The position numbers and the translations under genes are program-made. A DNA stretch of 7,504 bases from an uncultured Clostridium sp. (lineage in GTDB: Bacteria; Bacillota; Clostridia; TANB77; CAG-508). Position 1 is the stretch's first letter, and every line of letters starts with the position of its first letter. The DNA lies in NCBI GenBank assembly GCA_946008205.1, contig CAMGAZ010000065.1, forward strand, positions 1-7,504, in the 5' to 3' direction. The notes beneath the pieces were generated by a model. The model was not told where the DNA came from. It worked only from the letters and a program-made list of their open reading frames with translations, and searched no databases. Below, piece by piece: positions 1-5,723 of the stretch.

Positions 1-43
1 TCGCATCTATCAAACAGCCTAAACAAAAGTGTTCAAGTTATTA

Positions 44-74
44 TTGCAATTTACGGAATTTTTATTGATATAAT
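44..74 (+). promoter_or_regulatory. Candidate extended -10 promoter ahead of the AbiH gene
   Basis: A perfect TATAAT at 69-74 is preceded by TG one base upstream (TGATATAAT), the extended -10 pattern common in low-GC Gram-positives. The best -35 candidate is TTGCAA at 44-49, with a long 19-base spacer. Transcription would begin near 80-82 and run through the hairpin at 95-134 before reaching the AbiH gene. I saw no better promoter between the hairpin and the gene. The match is seen; activity is inferred. Confidence 0.45.
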
Positions 75-94
75 TTAGATGTTTATTAAGTTTT

Positions 95-134
95 AGCTCC
101 AGTAATCTCCGATGAGGTTACTAGAGCTATTTTT
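95..134 (+). terminator. Strong hairpin with U-run (upstream terminator or leader attenuator)
   Basis: AGCTCCAGTAATCTC (95-109) pairs with GAGGTTACTAGAGCT (114-128) around a CGAT loop. That gives 15 positions with one C-A mismatch and one G-U pair, followed by ATTTTT. It has the form of an intrinsic terminator. It may end a gene lying left of the window, or, given the promoter-like site at 44-74, act as an attenuator in the AbiH leader. The opposite strand also has a short U-run, so it may work in both directions. Confidence 0.7.
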
Positions 135-166
135 GTGATATGGATATTTTAGGGTGAAGTTATTGC

Positions 167-1744
167 GTGAATGAAGAAACAAAAGAGCTACAGCGTCAGT
201 TAAATAAAGATTATTTAACTATTGATGATGTTATTCAATATGGTAGCGTTAGAAAAATATATTTGGTAATTGGTAAAGATCCAACTGTTAAATATTGGTT
301 TTGCAAAAATAAAGATGGAAACGTACTAGTTCCAGCAGATAAAGAACCATACTATAGTGAAATAAGCCATAGACTGTTAATTATTGGGAATGGCTTTGAT
401 CTGCATTGTGGGGCTAATAGTACATATAATGCATTTTTTGATGAGCAATTTGGAATTTCGTTAGCTTATGAAGTTGAAAAATTATGTTTGAAAGACGTAA
501 AAGAAAGAATAAGAAAAGAAATAAGGAATAAATTCGTAGATCAAGTTAAAGAAATATTTAATGATTATTATTTCGAGTTAGGATATCGAAATATTGAGGA
601 TATATTTACTTCTATTGAGTTGAATTTCTTAACTCGATATAAGAATAAGTTATTAAGTGAACTAATTTTTTTAAGCCAAAGGCAAAAAATAAATGCTGGT
701 TTGATTTTGAATCAAATAGATAAAAAGATTGAATGGTTTCAGGGAGCATATAGTAAATGGGATATAGTGTTTTTCTTAGCTGAATCTTTTTATTCAAAGC
801 AGAATAATGTTAATTGGTCAGACATTGAGAAAATGATATTTTATATCATTAACCTTTTAATACCTGGTAGTTTATCAGTAACTATTAATTTATGGCTGAC
901 CGGTAATTTAAAGATTAAGACTAGAATTAAAAATAGAAAATTTAATAAGCTGATTAAAAGTCTTTTTCGAAATAAGGAAAATATATCTCATGATTTATTG
1001 ATAGAATTAGAAATATTTGAAAAAGAGTTTGCTGTATTTATTCAAAGAAAAGAAACATATCAATACTATGAAAAAGCTAAAAAAACCATGGATGGTTTGG
1101 TATTGGATAAATATAAGGCTGCTGCAAAATATACCGTACATACTAAAAATCAGCATGTTATTTTAGATGTTTTTGACTTTAATTATTCACTTAATTCTTA
1201 TGATGCTAATCATCGTTTGAACTTGGATTCAAAAATAACTCTTCATAGTTGGACAAATATTCACGGTATAGCTGACTATAATAGAGCCCCAGATGATCCA
1301 GCTCCTATTTTTGGTATTAATTTGTATGAAATGTTAAATAGATCTTGGCTGTATAAAATCTTGGGTATATCAATCAATTTATATAAAGATTCTAGATTAA
1401 AGTTTACAAAATCGTATAGGTTGAGTACAAATCATGTAAATAATATTCGAACAAAACAACTTCAGAAAAAGGTAGATATTATCACGATTGTTGGACATTC
1501 TTTAAGTAGTGCAGATTATTCTTATTTTGAATCTCTTTTTGATAAGTATGAATTATATGATGGGAATGTTGTATTGGAATGCTATTATGCTGATGGCATT
1601 GATAGTGAAGAAGATTATACTAAGCAAGTAGATGCACTACTTACGGATTATGGGAAGACTTTAAAGGTTGCACATGGCATAAATATTTTTAATAAGCTGA
1701 TGCTAGAACAAAGATTGAAAATTATGCCATATCCTAAAAAATAA
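167..1744 (+). CDS. AbiH-family abortive phage infection protein
   Basis: The 525-residue product matches the AbiH family, whose founding member causes abortive infection in lactococci; the biochemical activity is not settled. Visible hallmarks in order are LLIIGNGFDLHCG (70-82, the family signature, normally close to the N-terminus), NWSDIEK (216-222), FNYS (338-341, the FNYT-type motif), HG (366-367) and IVGHSLSSAD (441-450). The order GNGFD, FNYT, HG, GHSLS..D resembles SIR2-like NAD-binding proteins (GAGxS, TTNYD, HG, GxSLxD), so a Rossmann-type fold is plausible but inferred. The signature is preceded by about 68 extra residues. A hydrophobic stretch at 223-246 is followed by a basic segment (249-270). 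The start is GTG at 167: AGGGTGA at 151-157 is well spaced and an in-frame TGA at 155 excludes a longer form. It is intact and very AT-rich, and the next gene starts 31 bases after its stop. Confidence 0.85.
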   Translation: MNEETKELQRQLNKDYLTIDDVIQYGSVRKIYLVIGKDPTVKYWFCKNKDGNVLVPADKEPYYSEISHRLLIIGNGFDLHCGANSTYNAFFDEQFGISLAYEVEKLCLKDVKERIRKEIRNKFVDQVKEIFNDYYFELGYRNIEDIFTSIELNFLTRYKNKLLSELIFLSQRQKINAGLILNQIDKKIEWFQGAYSKWDIVFFLAESFYSKQNNVNWSDIEKMIFYIINLLIPGSLSVTINLWLTGNLKIKTRIKNRKFNKLIKSLFRNKENISHDLLIELEIFEKEFAVFIQRKETYQYYEKAKKTMDGLVLDKYKAAAKYTVHTKNQHVILDVFDFNYSLNSYDANHRLNLDSKITLHSWTNIHGIADYNRAPDDPAPIFGINLYEMLNRSWLYKILGISINLYKDSRLKFTKSYRLSTNHVNNIRTKQLQKKVDIITIVGHSLSSADYSYFESLFDKYELYDGNVVLECYYADGIDSEEDYTKQVDALLTDYGKTLKVAHGINIFNKLMLEQRLKIMPYPKK

Positions 1745-1775
1745 TTTTATTCGAATCTAGAAAGTGTTAGTAAAT

Positions 1776-2264
1776 ATGAAAAATGAAGAATTATTTATTG
1801 GTTGTGTTTTTTTAATAATAATATGTGTATTATGGGAAATTTATAATACAAGCAGGTTAACTACTTATTTGAAACAGCAACAAAAAGAATTAGAAAATTT
1901 AAAAAGTTTAGGTAATATTATATTTTATGGAGAATTAGTTTTTTATAAAGAACAAATTTCAAGTATAGCTAGCGATAACATCAAATTAGTATGTCATTTA
2001 TTAATAAATAGAAGTGATTCAAATTTAAAAGAGAAGATGAAAATAATAGAAAAGGACTTGTTTTACCTAGAATATTCTGAAAATAAAGAATGTGATAAGG
2101 AAATTATAGATTTATTGTTAGATGCGTCAAACAAATGGAAAAATGATCATGTTTTTCAAGAATGTAAAAATGAAGTTGGGGAAACTTTAGAAAAATATTT
2201 AAATTCAGTAAAAACAAATTCGTGTGACCAACAAATTAAGGATCTAAAGAAAATATACAGTTAA
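1776..2264 (+). CDS. Small membrane-anchored hypothetical protein
   Basis: I do not recognise a family. The 162-residue product begins with a single hydrophobic helix (about 6-22, FIGCVFLIIICVLWEIY) with acidic residues before it. A polar, lysine/glutamate-rich segment follows (about 29-46), likely helical or coiled coil, then a mostly helical soluble domain. The first helix could be an uncleaved signal anchor; no clear cleavage site or lipobox is seen. I prefer ATG at 1776, preceded by a weak AGAAAG. An in-frame GTG at 1764 would add four residues but has no ribosome site. It lies 31 bases after the AbiH gene with no terminator between, so cotranscription is likely, and its role may be tied to AbiH. 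Function is unknown. Confidence 0.65.
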   Translation: MKNEELFIGCVFLIIICVLWEIYNTSRLTTYLKQQQKELENLKSLGNIIFYGELVFYKEQISSIASDNIKLVCHLLINRSDSNLKEKMKIIEKDLFYLEYSENKECDKEIIDLLLDASNKWKNDHVFQECKNEVGETLEKYLNSVKTNSCDQQIKDLKKIYS

Positions 2265-2293
2265 TAAGTACTTAAAAAAGTATACTTAGAAAG

Positions 2294-2356
2294 ATGGACT
2301 CATTAATGCAGGTATTACTTTATATTTTATTAATTGAAGCTTTTTTGTACTTTTAA
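2294..2356 (+). CDS. Possible 20-residue hydrophobic leader peptide
   Basis: A short frame begins with ATG at 2294 and ends with TAA at 2354-2356. It encodes a very hydrophobic peptide (MDSLMQVLLYILLIEAFLYF) that could span a membrane. Its stop is 11 bases before the ATG of the next gene, which has no visible ribosome site, so it could feed ribosomes into that gene by coupling. The upstream AGAAAG abuts the ATG, too close for a good Shine-Dalgarno. AT-rich DNA throws up such frames by chance, so confidence is low. Confidence 0.2.
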   Translation: MDSLMQVLLYILLIEAFLYF

Positions 2357-2367
2357 TATGCAATTTT

Positions 2368-3171
2368 ATGTCCAAGAAGTTTAAGATAAATCTATTAACT
2401 TTAAAAGACTATAAAAGTAAAGATAGTAATAATTATAGGTATTACTATAATCAGTTAGCGATAGAAATAATAAAAGATATAGTTGGAATGGTTTTTATTT
2501 CAGGAATTATTAGTGTAATTCTTGATACTGATGATAGCTTTGGAAGTCTTCTTCTTTTAGGTGTTTCCATATTACTATGGATTATACTTTGTATTTACGA
2601 TTTTCGTATATCAAAGACTATAGGAATAAGAGAAGATCATTTGACTCGAAATATGCAGATAAAATGCTTGGATGAAGGAAAGGAAAACTCAAAAATCAAA
2701 TTGAAAGATAATAATTTTAAATTCAATTTAGAGATTAGATTATCTTTAATAATATCTGGTATCGTGACTATCGGTGTGGCAACTATCATTAGTCCAGATT
2801 TCAAATTCAACGTAAAATATTCTAGAGAATTGAATTATTTCTTTAATTTATATTATCCTGGAATGTTTTTGTTTCTTTGTGGTTTGTTTAACTGGAGTTT
2901 TTTAAGTAAAAATAAAGAAACAGATATTCTACTGGATACTATTAAATTGGGTGTACTATTTTTAGGTATACCTGCAATTGGTTTAGCCATATATAAAAAT
3001 AGTATTTTGTGGAAAATGCTGTTGGTAATTGTATTACCGTTGGATGTATTTTTTTGTGGTAGTGCAGTAATATCAATTTATTATTTTCTGCGTCAAGTAC
3101 CTAAAACTATAAATAAAATAATTGTTGAACATAAGTTGCGAAAATGGCAAGAAAAAATAGGAATGAAGTAA
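2368..3171 (+). CDS. Six-helix integral membrane protein, unknown function
   Basis: The 267-residue product has about six hydrophobic segments: 33-52, 59-78, 123-142, 157-178, 190-209 and 214-241. They are arranged as a hairpin pair, a polar cytoplasmic-looking loop (about 79-122, rich in lysine and glutamate), then four further helices. The N-terminus (1-30) is basic and tyrosine-rich, and the C-terminus (242-267) is basic, suggesting both are cytoplasmic. I see no transporter, protease or acyltransferase motif and name no family. ATG 2368 is the only reasonable start because an in-frame TGA lies at 2335, but no Shine-Dalgarno precedes it, so translation may be weak or coupled to the small frame at 2294-2356. 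It lies about 100 bases after the previous gene and may be the last gene of the AbiH transcript. Confidence 0.7.
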   Translation: MSKKFKINLLTLKDYKSKDSNNYRYYYNQLAIEIIKDIVGMVFISGIISVILDTDDSFGSLLLLGVSILLWIILCIYDFRISKTIGIREDHLTRNMQIKCLDEGKENSKIKLKDNNFKFNLEIRLSLIISGIVTIGVATIISPDFKFNVKYSRELNYFFNLYYPGMFLFLCGLFNWSFLSKNKETDILLDTIKLGVLFLGIPAIGLAIYKNSILWKMLLVIVLPLDVFFCGSAVISIYYFLRQVPKTINKIIVEHKLRKWQEKIGMK

Positions 3172-3219
3172 AAAGTATAATCATGAACTAAAACTTAAAA
3201 ATTAGACAAGTTAAAATGA

Positions 3220-3243
3220 TACAATCCTGCTAAGGTGGACGAT
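3220..3243 (+). repeat. Direct repeat copy 1 (TACAA-N6-TAAGGTGGA-N-GAT)
   Basis: TACAA (3220-3224), six unrelated bases, TAAGGTGGA (3231-3239), one base, then GAT (3241-3243). The same arrangement with identical spacing recurs at 3398-3421. The conserved blocks with fixed gaps suggest a protein-binding or RNA element rather than random AT-rich sequence, but two copies are thin evidence. It overlaps the left arm of the hairpin at 3223-3288. Confidence 0.4.
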
Positions 3244-3288
3244 TGAAATATGTAAAGTATTTAATTATTCACAAAAGTAGGATTTTTT
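3223..3288 (+). terminator. Weak terminator-like long-loop hairpin after the membrane protein gene
   Basis: AATCCTGC (3223-3230) can pair with GTAGGATT (3277-3284; eight pairs, one G-U), and the right arm runs into six T (3283-3288). The 46-base loop holds a smaller AAATA/TATTT hairpin. It may end the first operon about 50-115 bases after its last stop codon. The long loop makes it weaker than the other terminators here, and a structured RNA element is an alternative. Confidence 0.35.
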
Positions 3289-3397
3289 ATATCTAAGAAA
3301 AAATAAACGTAATTATAAAACGAAAATTATTTCGATTATATAAACTCTAAGATTGATATTTTGTTAGGAGAAATTCGTATAGTTTTGCTAAAGGTCT

Positions 3398-3421
3398 TAC
3401 AACAATATTAAGGTGGAAGAT
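3398..3421 (+). repeat. Direct repeat copy 2 (TACAA-N6-TAAGGTGGA-N-GAT)
   Basis: Second copy of the element at 3220-3243, 178 bases downstream: TACAA (3398-3402), TAAGGTGGA (3409-3417), GAT (3419-3421). It lies about 60 bases upstream of the promoter of the three-gene unit. The AAGGTGGA block could also pass for a ribosome site for a 17-codon frame at 3420-3473, which I do not call as a gene. Confidence 0.4.
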
Positions 3422-3463
3422 GATTATCTTGATTAATAAATTAATTGTGAGTCATAAAGATTT

Positions 3464-3488
3464 ATTTTTATGATAAAAATGGTATACT
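3464..3488 (+). promoter_or_regulatory. Promoter with overlapping 17-base palindrome, three-gene unit
   Basis: ATTTTTAT-G-ATAAAAAT (3464-3480) is a perfect palindrome about one base. It directly abuts an extended -10, TGGTATACT (3480-3488), and covers where the -35 region would lie. No good -35 is seen, as is common for extended -10 promoters. The palindrome could be an operator or simply an AT-rich upstream element. A second, plainer TATAAT at 3504-3509 is an alternative -10. Either would give a short leader ahead of the start at 3544. Confidence 0.5.
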
Positions 3489-3543
3489 AATCGTTTTATC
3501 TAGTATAATAAATGTAAAGTTTTTTGTTAGTATGGAGGGAATT

Positions 3544-4047
3544 ATGGAAAAAGGACAAGTAAAAGTTTTCTTGAACTCTTCAGAAAATAATTTGATTTTA
3601 GAAAAAGTTCCCTCACATAAGGACTATTATTCTTTTATAAAAGAGGAGTTAGCGAGGGATTTAAAACAAGTATCATTACCATCGTCTATTTTATTAGATG
3701 TTTTAAATTATTTCTTTGTCAAAAGGAAAGCTACTGTAACGAAAATTGAATTGTTACAAGATGACGAGGAATATCAAAATACTATAGATAGTTTAATAGA
3801 GCAAGCACAAGAAAACAGAGATTATTTTTTGTATTTATGGAATGAATTAACAACTAGTTTTAGAGAAGGCTCTGTAGAAATCAAAAGAATAGATTTAAGA
3901 ATGAGAGATTCTGATAAGAAATTAGCACATATAAGTTTGTCAATAAATGGTCTTATTAATTATAGAGGAAATAAAGAATTTATTGATAAAGTTTTAGAAG
4001 ATCTATTAAACTTATTGTGGAAAAAAATGCAAGATTGGATTATATAA
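3544..4047 (+). CDS. Soluble hypothetical protein, first gene of three-gene unit
   Basis: Family not recognised. The 167-residue product has no membrane segment or signal peptide and mixes short beta strands (residues 5-20, 64-71, 111-120, 128-136) with helices (28-58, 76-105, 144-165). No catalytic motif stands out. I choose ATG 3544 because GGAGGG (3534-3539) sits just before it. An in-frame ATG at 3532 would add four residues but would bury that ribosome site inside the gene and has none of its own. Its TAA (4045-4047) is immediately followed by the GTG start of the next gene, in the same frame, so the two are almost certainly cotranscribed and probably coupled in translation. A role in phage defence is suggested only by the neighbouring AbiH gene. 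Confidence 0.7.
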   Translation: MEKGQVKVFLNSSENNLILEKVPSHKDYYSFIKEELARDLKQVSLPSSILLDVLNYFFVKRKATVTKIELLQDDEEYQNTIDSLIEQAQENRDYFLYLWNELTTSFREGSVEIKRIDLRMRDSDKKLAHISLSINGLINYRGNKEFIDKVLEDLLNLLWKKMQDWII

Positions 4048-4716
4048 GTGTTACTTACTGTTCTAAAAAAGGTAAATAAATTCTTCTCTTTTCTTATTTC
4101 TATTATAGTTCCACTAATTTCTTTTTTCTTAACAGTTAAATATCCAATAAATATAGCATTTTTTGGGATAAGGGATTATGCAGCATTAAGCGCGGCAATA
4201 TATCCATTTATTATAACTTTGGTGTTAAGCTGTATTAATCTTTGGTTGTCAAGCTGGATAAATAATTTTTCAACAATTAAATTAAAATTCTCTCAAAAAA
4301 AGAATCCTTTTTTGCTTTCTTTTGATGAGAGCTCAAATGATAAAGTTAAATATAATTTTAGAACATCTAGTGATTACTTATATCTTAATTTACTCGTAAA
4401 AGGAAAAACTAAAAATCTGATGAAGACAGATGTCATCATTGATTTTCCTAAATCGGTGTCAATTCAAAAAATAGATGATAGTTCTGTTTTTATAACAGGT
4501 GATGAGAAAAATGATCATAGAATAAAAATCTCTTTATGTAGAATACTTAATCCGAATCAGAAAGAAGCACATTATGCTAAAAGAATAAAACTCATGTTGC
4601 AAAAAGAAGATGGTGAATTTTGGGGTGAGACTGAGACCAGAATAAAGTGTGAAAGTAGACTGGTCGGAATAGAGTTAAAACATAATGAAATAGAATTTAA
4701 TGAAGGTGAAAAATAG
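4048..4716 (+). CDS. Two-helix membrane protein with soluble C-terminal domain
   Basis: The 222-residue product has a short basic N-terminus and two hydrophobic helices (about 12-30 and 47-69), followed by a soluble domain of about 145 residues. The domain is rich in alternating hydrophobic/polar strands (110-118, 127-133, 136-150, 158-164, 178-185, 195-212), as in an all-beta fold. Family not recognised. By the positive-inside rule (KKVNK before helix 1, KLKFSQKK after helix 2) both ends are likely cytoplasmic, so the domain would face the cell interior. The start is a GTG directly after the previous TAA. There is no convincing Shine-Dalgarno and no later ATG before the first helix, so reinitiation by ribosomes finishing the upstream gene is the likely mechanism. 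Its TAG abuts the next gene's ATG, again in the same frame. Confidence 0.7.
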   Translation: MLLTVLKKVNKFFSFLISIIVPLISFFLTVKYPINIAFFGIRDYAALSAAIYPFIITLVLSCINLWLSSWINNFSTIKLKFSQKKNPFLLSFDESSNDKVKYNFRTSSDYLYLNLLVKGKTKNLMKTDVIIDFPKSVSIQKIDDSSVFITGDEKNDHRIKISLCRILNPNQKEAHYAKRIKLMLQKEDGEFWGETETRIKCESRLVGIELKHNEIEFNEGEK

Positions 4717-5643
4717 ATGGCATCATGGCTTGCAACAACAAGATGGACTGACACTAAGGTAACTTCTATAAAAGAAGTTAGTGAAAAAATAAAGGAAAAT
4801 AAGGAAAAATTTGATACAGATAACGATAATGCACTAAACTATAATAATTTATCTGTTTCAGAAAGTGATATTTTTAAAATTCAAATAGAAGAAAAAGAAA
4901 TACAGTATAAAACAATAAATATTTCGTATGATACTGTTTACCCCGGAATGACTGACGTTACACTAAGAACACAGAATCACAAAGCAATCATTGTAGCATA
5001 TAACTTTTCAAATAAGATTTATTATATTACTAATTTGAATTCTAAAGCACAGTTTATTTTAAGGAGGATACTAGGATATACAGGTAGAAAAGAAATAGAA
5101 AATATGAATATTGATTTGCCAAATGGAATATTCATGTGGTTGATTCAGAAAGTGTTTACTGAAAATAATGAATTTACAATATCTGGTATCGATCAGGCAG
5201 ATGAAAAAATAATTATAGATAGTATAGTGGGATTAAGAGGTGAAACACAAGACGCAAATAAATTGCAGGCAGAAGGTGATACTGTCTTAAACTTGTTAAC
5301 GGTTTTATCTTTTATTCTTGAAAGTGATAAACTTAAACAATTAATATTTAACGCTGAATGTGTAGGACATGAAAATATACCCATTAGATTGAACGATAAA
5401 GGATATGTTTCTATTAATTCGGAAGATTATGATGGTGTGTTTGAGGATTTCGATACAAGTAAGAAGAAAGCTGCAATATTACTACTAGTATATAATGGAA
5501 TTTTGCCTCATTTGATTGAATCATATTATGAAGAAAAATCAGACGATACTTGGAATCAAGAAAAAAGAAATGATTTTTTAGATCAAATTCAAAATAGTTT
5601 AATTAAAAGATTAGAAAATAGAAAAAAAGAACAAATAGACTAA
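4717..5643 (+). CDS. Soluble hypothetical protein, third gene of unit
   Basis: Family not recognised. The 308-residue product lacks membrane segments. A lysine/glutamate-rich N-terminal stretch (13-48) looks flexible or coiled. A central part with many strands (51-110) is followed by a helix (111-122) and an alpha/beta region. The most distinctive block is IVGLRGETQDANKLQAEG (170-187) leading into a hydrophobic helix VLNLLTVLSFILES (190-203). It has the look of a conserved family core, though I cannot name the family. The C-terminal 30 residues are highly charged. Start: ATG 4717 with AAGGTGA (4703-4709) seven bases upstream, inside the end of the preceding gene. It is the last gene of the unit, and a strong terminator follows 12 bases after the stop. 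It may be the cytosolic partner of the membrane protein encoded just upstream. Confidence 0.75.
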   Translation: MASWLATTRWTDTKVTSIKEVSEKIKENKEKFDTDNDNALNYNNLSVSESDIFKIQIEEKEIQYKTINISYDTVYPGMTDVTLRTQNHKAIIVAYNFSNKIYYITNLNSKAQFILRRILGYTGRKEIENMNIDLPNGIFMWLIQKVFTENNEFTISGIDQADEKIIIDSIVGLRGETQDANKLQAEGDTVLNLLTVLSFILESDKLKQLIFNAECVGHENIPIRLNDKGYVSINSEDYDGVFEDFDTSKKKAAILLLVYNGILPHLIESYYEEKSDDTWNQEKRNDFLDQIQNSLIKRLENRKKEQID

Positions 5644-5655
5644 TTACTATATGAT

Positions 5656-5694
5656 AAAACTCCTGAATCAAAAAATGACTCAGGAGTTTTGTTT
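5656..5694 (+). terminator. Strong intrinsic terminator closing the three-gene unit
   Basis: AAAACTCCTGAATC (5656-5669) pairs with GACTCAGGAGTTTT (5677-5690) with a single A-C mismatch across a seven-base A-rich loop, and T-rich sequence follows (TTTTGTTT). The A-run on the left arm makes it able to work on both strands. It is only 30 bases from the next gene's start and marks the sharp change from AT-rich to mid-GC sequence. Confidence 0.85.
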
Positions 5695-5723
5695 ATAAAT
5701 TGCTTACTTGGAGGCAAATGTCC

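Noticed and set aside
1..78. Frames open at the left edge that could be the end of an upstream gene (stops at 20-22 and 76-78).
   Set aside because: All three forward frames are open for a few codons and none is recognisable, so no partial gene can be supported.
2265..2290. TAAGTACTT...AAG-TA-TACTTA inverted repeat as a terminator after the small anchored protein gene.
   Set aside because: The stem is all A-T-rich with a bulge and no U-run follows, so it is unlikely to stop transcription.
3420..3473. A 17-codon frame following AAGGTGGA, possibly a small toxin or leader peptide.
   Set aside because: The ribosome-site spacing is only about three bases, the product matches no toxin family I know, and the same AAGGTGGA motif also occurs at 3232 without any good start.
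3532..5643. A single large gene broken by two nonsense mutations.
   Set aside because: Each part has its own character (soluble, membrane, soluble), the stops are each followed directly by a start codon, and the third part has its own ribosome site. Coupled separate genes are more likely.
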